From assembly GCA_030530875.1 (NCBI GenBank), contig JAUMUD010000023.1, forward strand, positions 1 through 35,415: a DNA stretch of 35,415 bases. Direction: 5' to 3'. The position numbers and the translations under genes were made by a program. This stretch comes from Corynebacterium sp. (GTDB lineage: Bacteria > Actinomycetota > Actinomycetes > Mycobacteriales > Mycobacteriaceae). Shown here one piece after another: positions 1 to 8,142 of the stretch. Within the stretch, counting starts at the first letter, position 1. Every line of letters begins with the position of its first letter. The notes under the pieces are model-generated. The model searched no databases. It worked only from the letters and a program-made list of their open reading frames with translations, and was not told the origin of the DNA.

Positions 1-262
1 AACGAGGCCGCTGACAAGGCTAAGGAAGCTAAGGACGCTGCTGATACCAAGGCTAACAACCAGGCTGAGGCTGCAAAGACGGCTGCTGAGGAGGCCCAGA
101 AGGCTGCCGATGAGGCTGCTGAGGCTGCCAAGGGTTCCGATAATCCAGATGTGAAGAAGGCTGCTGAGGACGCACAGACGGCTGCCGACGAGGCTAAGAC
201 GGTTGCTAACGAGGCCGCTGACAAGGCTAAGGAAGCTAAGGACGCTGCTGATACCAAGGCTA
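1..262 (+). repeat. 207-bp (69-residue) coding repeat, two visible copies of its core
   Basis: Bases 1-55 and 208-262 are identical; both begin with NEAADKAKEAKDAADTKA in translation. The period is 207 bp, exactly 69 codons, so the repeat preserves the frame. More copies probably lie upstream of the window edge. Such near-identical repeats can collapse in short-read assemblies. Confidence 0.85.
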
Positions 263-1548
263 CCGCCGAGGCTCAGAAGGCCGCTGAGGATGCTGCTAAG
301 AAGGCTGCCGACGACGCTAAGAAGGCTGCTGAGGCTGGTGACCTTAAGGACGCTGCCCAGAAGGCTGATGACGCAAGCAAGAAGGCTAACGAAGCCGGCA
401 CCGTTGCTGCTTGGGAAGCTGCCGCTTCCGCACAGCGTGCTGTAGCCGAGGCTGCACAGAAGGAAGCTGAGAAGCAGCAGGGTATCGCTGAGAAGGCTCT
501 TGATGAGGCTAAGGCAGCTAAGGCCAAGGGCGATGTAGAAGGCGCTAAGGCTGCCGTCGCCAAGGCTGCGGAGGCTGCTAAGGCTGCTGAGGAAGCAAGT
601 GCAATTGCAACACATGCTTCTCAGAAGGCTAAGGAAGCCGCAGATGCTGTGGCTAAGCTTGGCGCCAAGGATTCCTCTGCTACTACGGACGCTCAGGCTG
701 CCAAGACTGCTGCTGATAAGGCCGCCGCCGCTGCAGATGCTGCTCAGAGGGCTGCTGATGCCGCAAAGAACATTCACGCAGGTGACGACACTACCCCTGG
801 TACTTCCGAGCCAAGCACCGGCGAAAACCCAGGTGGCAACCCTGGTGACGGCACCCCAGGCACCGGCACCCCAGGTACTTCTGAGCCAGGTAGCGATGTT
901 CCAGGCTCCGGCACCAACCCTGGTGATGGCACCACCCCTGGTACCTCCGAGCCAGGCAGCAATGTTCCAGGCTCCGGCACCAACCCTGGTGATGGCACCA
1001 CCCCAGGTACTTCCGAGCCAGGCACCACCACCCCAGGTTCTTCTGACCTTGACTCCAGCAAGCAGTCGGCTAAGGATGCTATTGACGGCATGACCTACCT
1101 TACCGACCAGCAGAAGCAGGACTACAAGAACCGCATCGATGCAGCTGGTTCTGTCTCCGAGATTCTGGTTATCGTCCGTGAGGCCGCTAAGCAGAACATC
1201 GACCAGAACCCAACCCTGACCGATGCTGAGCGTCAGGCTGCTAAGGAAGCTGTTGATAACAGCGACCAGATTGGTACTATCGCAGGTTACGCTAACACCG
1301 AGCACCGATACACCACTGGTGATGTCAACAATGACGACACCACCAAGCCATCCACTTCCGGTTCTGCCAAGATTCCTTTCTGGGTCTGGATCCTCTCCGC
1401 TCTGGGTCTGACCGGTGGCGTGCTTGGCTGGGGCTATGTCCACGACGCTGACTTCCGTGCAGTGGTCGATGGCGCTATCGCCAACGTCCAGCGTGGTATT
1501 GATGATGCCCGCGCTAATATTGAGCGCGCTCTCGGTATCCGCCGCTAG
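1..1548 (+). CDS. Large Ala-rich repetitive surface protein, C-terminal part (5' end outside window)
   Basis: The frame is open from base 1, so the gene begins upstream of the window; the GTG at 151 is only an internal valine. The visible 515 residues show four zones. Residues 1-260 are Ala/Lys/Glu/Asp-rich heptad-like sequence, expected to be a long helix or coiled coil. Residues about 261-350 are a Pro/Gly/Thr/Ser linker with repeated PGTSEPG units. Residues about 351-434 resemble FIVAR/GA-type three-helix modules (AKDAIDGMTYLTDQQK, then NPTLTDAERQAAKEAVDN). A hydrophobic segment at about 458-480 (IPFWVWILSALGLTGG) is followed by a 35-residue tail. There is no LPXTG motif, so membrane anchoring through this segment is inferred, not sortase attachment. 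A role as an adhesin or envelope-spanning stalk is a guess from architecture. Codon use is repetitive (GCT, AAG, GAG). Confidence 0.85.
   Translation, partial: NEAADKAKEAKDAADTKANNQAEAAKTAAEEAQKAADEAAEAAKGSDNPDVKKAAEDAQTAADEAKTVANEAADKAKEAKDAADTKATAEAQKAAEDAAKKAADDAKKAAEAGDLKDAAQKADDASKKANEAGTVAAWEAAASAQRAVAEAAQKEAEKQQGIAEKALDEAKAAKAKGDVEGAKAAVAKAAEAAKAAEEASAIATHASQKAKEAADAVAKLGAKDSSATTDAQAAKTAADKAAAAADAAQRAADAAKNIHAGDDTTPGTSEPSTGENPGGNPGDGTPGTGTPGTSEPGSDVPGSGTNPGDGTTPGTSEPGSNVPGSGTNPGDGTTPGTSEPGTTTPGSSDLDSSKQSAKDAIDGMTYLTDQQKQDYKNRIDAAGSVSEILVIVREAAKQNIDQNPTLTDAERQAAKEAVDNSDQIGTIAGYANTEHRYTTGDVNNDDTTKPSTSGSAKIPFWVWILSALGLTGGVLGWGYVHDADFRAVVDGAIANVQRGIDDARANIERALGIRR
889..1020 (+). repeat. 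Two tandem 66-bp units encoding a Gly/Pro/Thr linker
   Basis: Units 889-954 and 955-1020 each encode 22 residues of the pattern GSxVPGSGTNPGDGTTPGTS plus EP. They differ by a few silent or single-residue changes (Asp/Asn). Shorter degenerate PGTSEP units flank them on both sides. Confidence 0.85.
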
Positions 1549-1591
1549 TACCGGCAGGGACGAGATCAACTGAAATAGATAAGACACAAGG

Positions 1592-1628
1592 AGCCCGGCT
1601 CCGCGAGATAATCGCGGGTCGGGCTTTT
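1592..1628 (+). terminator. Rho-independent terminator after the surface-protein gene
   Basis: AGCCCG...CGCGA pairs with TCGCG...CGGGCT around a short ATAA loop, followed directly by TTTTT. It lies 44 bases after the stop at 1548 and just before the convergent nagA stop at 1646. Confidence 0.8.
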
Positions 1629-1645
1629 TGTATGTTTAGAGTTGA

Positions 1646-2794
1646 TTAGTCGGTCTTTATTTCCTGGCCATTGGCATAGACTGTGTGGGGGAGCAGGGTG
1701 TCCTGGTCAAGGAGGAGATAGTCGGCGGGGTAGCCTTCCTTGAGCAGGCCATAGAGATCGCCCTTGCCAATTGCCTTTGCCGGATGGGAGGTGGCAGCAG
1801 CAACGGCGAGTTCCAGCGGAACACCCACCTTGGTAACCGCATTGGCCACGGCCTTATCCATGGTGAGAGTAGAACCGGCCAGTGAGCCACCATGGGTGAG
1901 GGTAGCAATACCCTTATCCACGGTCACATCGAGATTGCCAATTTGATAGTGGCCATCGGGGCTGCAGGTGGCACTCATGGAGTCAGTCACAAGAACTGTT
2001 CTTTCCGGTGCTTCCAAGAAGAGGGTCTTCACCACACTTGGGTGCACGTGAATGCCGTCATTGATGATTTCCAACCAAACAGTTGGTGTGCGGAGGGCAG
2101 CAATGACAGGACCCGGTGCGCGGTGGCCGATGCCATTCATGGCATTGAAGGTGTGGGTGAGGATAGTCGCACCATGGGTGAATGCCTCATTGGCTTTTTC
2201 ATAGTCGGCATCCGTATGACCAACAGCCACCTTCACTTTGTGACTAGTGAGCGTGGCCACTGCCTTGATGCCATTTTCCAATTCAGGGGCGATGGTGATT
2301 TGGACCAAAGCATCGCCATGGGCATCGAGGAGTTTCTCAAGGTGCTCATCCAGAGGGGCAGTGAGTAGCTCCGGATCATGGGCGCCTTTCTTACTTGGGT
2401 GCAAAAACGGCCCCTCGGCATGAAGACCCAGCACAAGAGGATCCTCATCAACGAGAGGCCGTAGAGCAGACATGCGCGCAATGAGAGTTGGCATGCTTGC
2501 AGTTACCAGTGAGATTACACAGCGTGTGGTGCCATGCTGACGGTGAACTTTGACTGCTTCCTTGGCAGCCTCAAGCCCGTCATCATAAGCGCCACCGGCG
2601 CCACCATGGTGGTGAATGTCAATATAGCCGGGGACAATAATGCCGCCCTGCAGGTCAATGGGTTCCTGGTCAGTGGCAGGAAGCCCGGCCATGGGGCCCG
2701 CATAGAGGATTCGGTCATCCTGGGTAAGAAGAGCACCAGGATAAATCGGTGGGGCGCCAGAGCCATCGTATATGGTTCCGTTTACATACAGCAT
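1646..2794 (-). CDS. nagA: N-acetylglucosamine-6-phosphate deacetylase
   Basis: A cytosolic amidohydrolase that removes acetate from GlcNAc-6-phosphate, feeding amino sugar into glucosamine-6-phosphate. The 382-residue length is normal for the family. Expected metal and catalytic positions are visible: His cluster 61-63 in DIHHHGG, Glu127 in GLHAEGPFL, His193 in VAVGHTDADY, His214 in THTFNAMNG and catalytic Asp271 in VLVTDSMSA. It starts 14 bases after the stop of the upstream NCS1 permease on the same strand, so the two are probably co-transcribed. A GAGG motif sits very close to the ATG, so the exact start is slightly uncertain. No nagB or sugar PTS gene is adjacent, which is unusual. Confidence 0.92.
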   Translation of the reverse strand: MLYVNGTIYDGSGAPPIYPGALLTQDDRILYAGPMAGLPATDQEPIDLQGGIIVPGYIDIHHHGGAGGAYDDGLEAAKEAVKVHRQHGTTRCVISLVTASMPTLIARMSALRPLVDEDPLVLGLHAEGPFLHPSKKGAHDPELLTAPLDEHLEKLLDAHGDALVQITIAPELENGIKAVATLTSHKVKVAVGHTDADYEKANEAFTHGATILTHTFNAMNGIGHRAPGPVIAALRTPTVWLEIINDGIHVHPSVVKTLFLEAPERTVLVTDSMSATCSPDGHYQIGNLDVTVDKGIATLTHGGSLAGSTLTMDKAVANAVTKVGVPLELAVAAATSHPAKAIGKGDLYGLLKEGYPADYLLLDQDTLLPHTVYANGQEIKTD

Positions 2795-2808
2795 ACCCTC
2801 ATAGTAGC

Positions 2809-4248
2809 CTAACGCTTGTGTGAAAAGCGATATAGGACTTCCATGAGCCCCATGCTGATGAGCATACCGAGCACCCAGGCCATGCCGTTTTCACCAATCC
2901 AGGTATGCGCAAATGGGCCGGCAAACCAGATTTCCGTATCGCTGACCTGCGCAGAAATGAATAGGAAGGAAATAATGACGGCGACGAGCCAGCTGATAAT
3001 GCCGGGCAGGTTCATGCCATGCCAGAAGTAGTACTTGGATTGGGTGCTAAGGTCCAGCAGGGCGTCCTCATCGTATTTGTGGTTATGGAGCCAGTCCACG
3101 ATAAAGACACCAGCCCAACAACATAGCGGCACAGCGGCAAGGGAGATGAAGGTAATGAATGGGCCGTAGAAGCCATCATTGCCAAGGAGGAAGTAGGCGG
3201 AGGCCAGGGTAGTGACCGTCACGTCAATAACCACTGTGGTAGGGCGTGGAATACGCAGACCCATGGTGATGGTGTTAAGGCCACAGGAGTAAACCGAGAC
3301 GCTATTGCCCATGATAATGCCACCAATGGCGGCAATGAGATATGGGATAGCAACCCAGAGTGGCAGGGCATCGCGCACGCCCTCAATTGGGTCAGCAGCG
3401 GAGGTAATGGCCGAGTTGCCAGCGGTGAGCATCGCACCAATGGTGATCACAATGATGAGTGGAAGGCCACCACCGATGGCAGTGCATGCAAGCACACTCT
3501 TAAGCTTGGAGCCTGGCTTTTGGTAGCGGGACATATCCGCACCACAGGTGAGCCAACCAAGACCGGTGCCGGCGGCCACAGTGCTGATTCCCACAATGAA
3601 GGCACCAGTGGATCCAGGAGCCTGGCTGGTGAAAGTGGCGGTGTGGTCATGAACCATGGTGACAAGGTAGATGAGCACACAAAGGGTGAGGATACCGACT
3701 GTCCAGGTGGCCCACTTTTCCATGACCATCATGAAGGAGTGGCCGGTAGCAGAGATAGCCACGGTAACCAGCATGAAGCCCACGACAAAGATGAGTGTTA
3801 GCGGGATATTGTCATGCGGATTGGTGGAAGTGCCAAAAATGAAAGAGCACAGGGAGAGCAGGGCATAGGTGCTTGTGACGGTACTGACTGTTTCCCAGCC
3901 GAGCTGCGAGATGAGCGAGACGAAGGTGGGAAGAATATTGCCGCGATTACCAAAAGCACGACGGGAGAGGGTCAGCGATGGGGCAGCACCAGTAATGCCA
4001 GCGAAGGAGACCACGGCAACAATGGCCATGGAGCCAATGCCACCAATGGCAGCGGCAGCAATGCACTGGTAGAAGTTAAGGCCGAGGGCAACCAGGGTAA
4101 CGCCGACGGGGATACCCATGACGGAGATATTGGCAGCGAGCCACAGCCAGAAGAGGGAACCCGGCCCGCCGGTGCGCTGATCATTCGGGACGGGTTCAAT
4201 TCCTCGTTGTTCCACCCGAGAAAGGAAGCCTGATTGTTGAGTAGCCAT
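2809..4248 (-). CDS. NCS1-family nucleobase:cation symporter (cytosine/purine permease type)
   Basis: A 479-residue polytopic inner-membrane transporter with about 12 hydrophobic helices. Near the N-terminus it carries the NCS1 signature region (NDQRTGGPGSLFWLWLAANI, then SVMGIPVGVTL). The central SQLGWETV and GADMSRYQKPG segments fit the cytosine/purine/uracil/thiamine/allantoin permease family. The substrate cannot be fixed from sequence: cytosine (CodB-like), purine or allantoin are possible. No cytosine deaminase or allantoinase gene is adjacent; the downstream partner is nagA. The gene is preceded by a palindrome and a possible start-codon hairpin, suggesting specific regulation. Confidence 0.85.
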   Translation of the reverse strand: MATQQSGFLSRVEQRGIEPVPNDQRTGGPGSLFWLWLAANISVMGIPVGVTLVALGLNFYQCIAAAAIGGIGSMAIVAVVSFAGITGAAPSLTLSRRAFGNRGNILPTFVSLISQLGWETVSTVTSTYALLSLCSFIFGTSTNPHDNIPLTLIFVVGFMLVTVAISATGHSFMMVMEKWATWTVGILTLCVLIYLVTMVHDHTATFTSQAPGSTGAFIVGISTVAAGTGLGWLTCGADMSRYQKPGSKLKSVLACTAIGGGLPLIIVITIGAMLTAGNSAITSAADPIEGVRDALPLWVAIPYLIAAIGGIIMGNSVSVYSCGLNTITMGLRIPRPTTVVIDVTVTTLASAYFLLGNDGFYGPFITFISLAAVPLCCWAGVFIVDWLHNHKYDEDALLDLSTQSKYYFWHGMNLPGIISWLVAVIISFLFISAQVSDTEIWFAGPFAHTWIGENGMAWVLGMLISMGLMEVLYRFSHKR

Positions 4249-4311
4249 AACAGGACTTTCTGTTAGAAGTTAGTTTTGGCAATAGTATCACAGGGGTTCC
4301 TAATTTAGGAA
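4248..4311 (-). promoter_or_regulatory. Putative promoter/operator of the NCS1 permease-nagA unit
   Basis: On the minus strand a TGTGATACTAT stretch (about 4281-4291) resembles an extended -10. The near-perfect palindrome TTCCTAA-A-TTAGGAA lies at 4297-4311, where a -35 box would sit, and so is a candidate operator. A second inverted repeat, TAACAG-GACTTT-CTGTTA (4248-4265), touches the start codon and holds the AGAAAG ribosome-binding stretch in and next to its loop. Both repeats are seen directly; the regulatory role is inferred. Confidence 0.45.
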
Positions 4312-4357
4312 TAGGTTTCGAGGGGGTGTTTTTGTTTTTTGTTCTTACTTTGTGTTT

Positions 4358-4741
4358 TTACTTGTTGTCCTTCTTGGCCATGGCAGCATAGATGCCGCGC
4401 CAGCCGAAGAGGAGAAGGGCGCTCATGGAGCCGGCCACAATCATGAAGGACCAGTGGGGGAACTTGTGGTGGTTAAGACCCCAGATAGCAAGGCCGATGA
4501 TGAGGGTTGGGAGCCAGACGGCGAAGCCCTGCTTGGGCTTTTGGCCGGTCTTGCTCATAAGAAGAAGGTGGCCAACCAGAGCACCCAGCCAGAATGGCCA
4601 GGAGGTGGAAAGCCAGCCGGTGAAATTCAGAGGAAGTTCGGCGCTGCGGTGGGCAATGCGGGCGAGGAGAGCGAAAAGGCCGATTGAGACAAGATCAGCA
4701 ATAATGACCGAGGGCTTGGAAAGTGTTTTCATACTGTTCAA
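4358..4741 (-). CDS. DUF3054 family membrane protein
   Basis: A 127-residue protein with four predicted membrane helices. It matches the DUF3054 pattern: an N-terminal DLVSIGLFALLARIAH segment, a WPFWLGALVGH segment and a final WSFMIVAGSMSALLLFGWR helix. No biochemical function is known for the family. A TTG start at 4741 has an AAAAGG ribosome-binding stretch seven bases upstream. The ATG three codons later (4732) lacks one, so TTG is preferred. It lies 29 bases downstream of the YbhN-like gene and is probably the last gene of the trmB-mmpL operon. Confidence 0.8.
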   Translation of the reverse strand: MNSMKTLSKPSVIIADLVSIGLFALLARIAHRSAELPLNFTGWLSTSWPFWLGALVGHLLLMSKTGQKPKQGFAVWLPTLIIGLAIWGLNHHKFPHWSFMIVAGSMSALLLFGWRGIYAAMAKKDNK

Positions 4742-4770
4742 TCTTATGCCTTTTCCTTGCAGGACTCCAC

Positions 4771-5802
4771 CTATTGGGCGCTCTCCACCTCGGCGGTGTA
4801 GTTGCGGGCATTGATGCCACGCATGACGAACTGGAAGAAGTAGATGACCCAGCCGATAAGAACCATGAGGCCATAGGAAATCAGGCGGTAAATGACCACG
4901 GCACCAATGGCGTGACCACCGGTCATGCCGGCAGTAGTCAGTGCCACAGTGAGGGCAGTTTCCACGGGGCCCAGGCCACCAGGGGTGACCTGCACGGTGC
5001 CGAGAATCTTTGAGGTGACAAAGGCCAGAATGGTCGCACCGATGGTGATATGGCTGGAATCCACGGCCCTAATAGCAGCATAGAGGGCGAGAATTTCAAA
5101 GAACCAGTTCATGAAGGACCAGATGGCCGTCTGAATGAAGGTCCATGGGGTGAGCTTCACACTACGAAGTTTCAGGGCCTCATCAATGACGGTGGAAAGA
5201 CCCTCATCAGGTTCCTTGCGCCGAATCCGATTAAAGAGTCGCACACCCCAGGTAATGATAGGGACGAGCTTATCCGGGTGGTGGGCAGCCCAGTAAATGG
5301 CATAGGAGAGAAGAATACTCAAGGCCAGGGTGCCAATGAGTGCCCACATGGAGAAATTGGCATCAAGGAAGAAAACACCAATAATGCCCAGGGCCACCAG
5401 CCAGGTGGTGGACAGGGTGGAGGAGACAATGATCTGCCAGGAGCAGACCAGGGCACTGGCACCCCAGGAACGCATCACCTGGAAGCTAAAGGCGGCAGCA
5501 ACCACGGCACCACCCGGCACGGAACCTGACCAGGAGTTCGCGGTGAAGGTAAGGCCCAGTGCCTTCCACTGGTTGACCTTATGCCCACCGGAATCCAGGA
5601 GCAGCTTCATCACACGCGCCATGGCAAAGAAGGCCAGGAAGCTAAAGCCAATGGCCGCAATAATGCCATAGGGATCCGCGGTGCGGATATAGCGGGCGCC
5701 GTCCTTGAAGAAGTCCAGGCGAGAATGAACGAAGTAGATGATGATTATAAGCGCCGCAAGAGGTACCAGCCAGCGCAGGACCTTTGTGACAGACTTAGCC
5801 AT
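4771..5802 (-). CDS. YbhN / lysylphosphatidylglycerol-synthase-like (UPF0104) integral membrane protein
   Basis: A 343-residue polytopic protein of the LPG synthase transmembrane (UPF0104, flippase-like) family. Typical segments are ARVMKLLLDSGGHKV, WSGSVPGGAVVAAAFSFQ and the late VTPGGLGPVETALTVALT. It lacks the C-terminal aminoacyl-transfer domain of true MprF, so lipid or glycolipid translocation or accessory function is more likely than lysinylation. I chose the ATG at 5802 because GGAAAG lies about eight bases upstream; the frame stays open to 5850, but that adds residues overlapping mmpL. The ATGGCTAA junction overlaps the mmpL stop by 8 bp, implying translational coupling with the transporter. 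Confidence 0.82.
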   Translation of the reverse strand: MAKSVTKVLRWLVPLAALIIIIYFVHSRLDFFKDGARYIRTADPYGIIAAIGFSFLAFFAMARVMKLLLDSGGHKVNQWKALGLTFTANSWSGSVPGGAVVAAAFSFQVMRSWGASALVCSWQIIVSSTLSTTWLVALGIIGVFFLDANFSMWALIGTLALSILLSYAIYWAAHHPDKLVPIITWGVRLFNRIRRKEPDEGLSTVIDEALKLRSVKLTPWTFIQTAIWSFMNWFFEILALYAAIRAVDSSHITIGATILAFVTSKILGTVQVTPGGLGPVETALTVALTTAGMTGGHAIGAVVIYRLISYGLMVLIGWVIYFFQFVMRGINARNYTAEVESAQ

Positions 5803-8131
5803 TCTGCTCGCTTTCCGGATTTTCGCGAGCCAAGCGCGACCGTAGATCACTCAGGCTAATACCCTTTGGCCGTACCTCATGCGATGGTGCAGGTGCGTTA
5901 TCCTGTATGTTTTTATCTTCGGATTCGGCCACTGCGCTTTGTGTTGGAAGTGCGCCTTGTGTGGCGGGCACGCTTTGTGCCGGCATTGTGGCCCCAGCGC
6001 CGTTGCCGTGGCCCATGAATTGGGAGGCCTTCTTGACCCAGGCGGGTGCCCACCAGGAGTCCTCGCGGAGCAGGTGCATGACGGCGGGGACGAGCAGCAT
6101 GCGGATGACGGTGGCGTCGAGGAGCAGGGCGACGATCATGCCGAAGGCAATGTACTTCATCATCACAATTTCAGAGAAGCCGAAGGCGCCGCAGACCACA
6201 ATCATAATGAGGGCGGCAGCGGTGATGATGGAGCCGGTATGGGCGGTGCCATAGCGGATGGACTGGTCAGTGCTGTGACCGGTTTCCTTCGATTCGACCA
6301 TGCGGGAGAGCAGGAAGACCTCATAGTCAGTGGAGAGACCGTAGACAATGGCCACAATGAGAACCAGGATTGGGGACATCAGTGGGCCAGCGGTGAAGTT
6401 GAAGAGGTGGGCGCCGAAGCCATCCACAAAGAGCAGGGTGAGAATACCCAGCGTGGAGCCAATGCCCAGGATGGTCATAATGATGGCCTTAGCAGGCAGA
6501 ATCATGGAGCCAAAGACCAAGGACATCAGAATGAAGGTGGCCAGAACCACATAGAGGGCCATCCATGGGAGTTTGCCAAAGAGAGCGGCGATGGATTCGA
6601 CTTCCAGGGCGGGGGTGCCGCCGACATAGATGGTGACCCCATCCGGTTTATTGAGATTTTCCAGTCGGTGGACCACATTGGTGTAATCAGAGCGGTTTTG
6701 GATACCGGCGCTGAGAATGGTGGTGCCATCGGTGGTCGGGCGGGAAACACCGAAGCGGCCGGTAAGGCCAGGAATAGCATTGGCTTCCTGATAGATGGAG
6801 GCCAGTTGGCGGGAATCCGCGCCCTGAATGACGAGGGTCACGGGGCTGGTGCGGAAATTCGGGAAGTTCTCATCAAACTTGGCTTGCGCCACGCGGGCAG
6901 AGTTATTCGGCGGCAGATAGGTTTCATTAATACCGCCGAATTTAATGCCAGCAGTAGGCAGGCAGAGGATAAAGAGCACAGCCACAATGGCCACGGTGAG
7001 CAGCTTAGAGTGGCGCATGGCCCATGCAGGGATGCGCGCCCATGCAGATTGGTCAATGTCCTTTTCGGCAAAGGAACGGCGACGAATCGTCCAGGTATCA
7101 ATGCGCTTACCCAGAAGACCAAAGATGGAAGGCAGCACAGTGATGGACAAAATGGCAGCCAGAACCACGGCGGAAATAGCACCATAGGCCACCGATTTCA
7201 GGAAGGCCTGAGGGAAAATCAGCAGGCCAGAGAGGGAGACCGCCACCATGGAGGCGGAGAAAACCACGGTTTTACCAGCAGTGGCTGTGGTAATAGCAAC
7301 CGCCTTATCAGTGGGGGTGCCGGCGGCGAGTTCCTCACGGAAGCGGGAGACCATAAAGAGGCCATAGTCAATGGCAAGGCCCAGGCCAAGCAGGGTCACC
7401 ACGGACTGGCCGAAGGTGTTTACTTGGGTAAACAGAGCAAGGAAAGAAAGCACAGCCAGGGAGCCCAAAATGGAGAGAATACCCACAATGAGCGGCATAC
7501 AGGCAGCCACCACGGAGCCAAAGACCAGCAGCAGAAGCACCGCCACAGCCGGCAGGCCGTAGAGTTCCGCACGGTGAATATCGCCGGTCATGCCATCATC
7601 CAGAGCATCAGCAATGGCAGTGGAGCCAGCCACTTCCACGGTCACACCAGGGGCGGAAATATTGTGCAGGGAGTTTTCAATAACTCGAAAGTTCTTAAGC
7701 ACGGCGTCAGCCGTGCCCTGAAGGCCGACAGAGGCAAAGGCCACAGCAGTGCCATCATCCTTGACCTTAACCAGCTGCTGATTATGGCGGTCAAAATAGG
7801 AGGTGAAGGCATCCACCTGGTCCGGATATTCAGTTTTCAAATTCTCAATCTGCTGTTCCAGGCTAGCGCTGACCTGCTCATTATTGGTGATGGTATTGGC
7901 ATCGCCGCTAAAAAGCAGAATAATATCGCCATTATTGGAGCGCCCAAAAATCTGCTCCTCAATGGCGGCAGCTTTGGTGGAGGAGGAATGCGGATCATCC
8001 CAACCCTCCTGGCTCACACGCTCACCGAGCTTCGCGCCGCACAGGGCATAGGCAGCGATAATAATCAGCAGAATAATAATTGGTAGCGTCCGGCGGTGCC
8101 GGTAAGCAAAAGCGCCCCAAGAATGAAACAC
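5795..8131 (-). CDS. MmpL-family RND transporter, CmpL1-like trehalose mycolate exporter
   Basis: A 778-residue transporter with two RND halves: helix 1 at about 17-32, an extracytoplasmic domain at about 35-185, a helix bundle at 187-340, a second extracytoplasmic domain at about 395-520 and helices to about 690. The paired Asp-Tyr proton-relay motifs of MmpL proteins are present: Asp255-Tyr256 (GLAIDYGLFM) and Asp602-Tyr603 (GLSTDYEVFL). Length and neighbours (NYN protein, trmB) match M. tuberculosis mmpL3 (Rv0206c-Rv0208c) and C. glutamicum CmpL1, which move trehalose mono(coryno)mycolate across the membrane. The start is GTG with AAAGG seven bases upstream. The roughly 85-residue Ala/Pro/Gln-rich C-terminal tail is cytosolic and low in conservation. 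Confidence 0.88.
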   Translation of the reverse strand: MFHSWGAFAYRHRRTLPIIILLIIIAAYALCGAKLGERVSQEGWDDPHSSSTKAAAIEEQIFGRSNNGDIILLFSGDANTITNNEQVSASLEQQIENLKTEYPDQVDAFTSYFDRHNQQLVKVKDDGTAVAFASVGLQGTADAVLKNFRVIENSLHNISAPGVTVEVAGSTAIADALDDGMTGDIHRAELYGLPAVAVLLLLVFGSVVAACMPLIVGILSILGSLAVLSFLALFTQVNTFGQSVVTLLGLGLAIDYGLFMVSRFREELAAGTPTDKAVAITTATAGKTVVFSASMVAVSLSGLLIFPQAFLKSVAYGAISAVVLAAILSITVLPSIFGLLGKRIDTWTIRRRSFAEKDIDQSAWARIPAWAMRHSKLLTVAIVAVLFILCLPTAGIKFGGINETYLPPNNSARVAQAKFDENFPNFRTSPVTLVIQGADSRQLASIYQEANAIPGLTGRFGVSRPTTDGTTILSAGIQNRSDYTNVVHRLENLNKPDGVTIYVGGTPALEVESIAALFGKLPWMALYVVLATFILMSLVFGSMILPAKAIIMTILGIGSTLGILTLLFVDGFGAHLFNFTAGPLMSPILVLIVAIVYGLSTDYEVFLLSRMVESKETGHSTDQSIRYGTAHTGSIITAAALIMIVVCGAFGFSEIVMMKYIAFGMIVALLLDATVIRMLLVPAVMHLLREDSWWAPAWVKKASQFMGHGNGAGATMPAQSVPATQGALPTQSAVAESEDKNIQDNAPAPSHEVRPKGISLSDLRSRLARENPESEQNG

Positions 8132-8142
8132 GGGTTGCCTTT

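Noticed and set aside
1-1050. Repeats that might be taken for a CRISPR or other non-coding array
   Set aside because: Repeat periods (207 and 66 bp) are multiples of three, in frame, and encode regular protein repeats; there are no unique spacers.
4771-5802. YbhN-like protein as an MprF lysyl-phosphatidylglycerol synthase
   Set aside because: Only the membrane domain is present; the catalytic aminoacyl-transfer domain is missing.
5879-8086. 735-codon open frame on the plus strand opposite mmpL
   Set aside because: It is antisense to a clearly recognisable RND transporter and its product is Gly/His/Asn-rich without any domain; it reflects codon bias of mmpL. The same applies to the long antisense frames opposite pckA (11413-13059), lpd (26779-28281) and sdhA (29487-30866).
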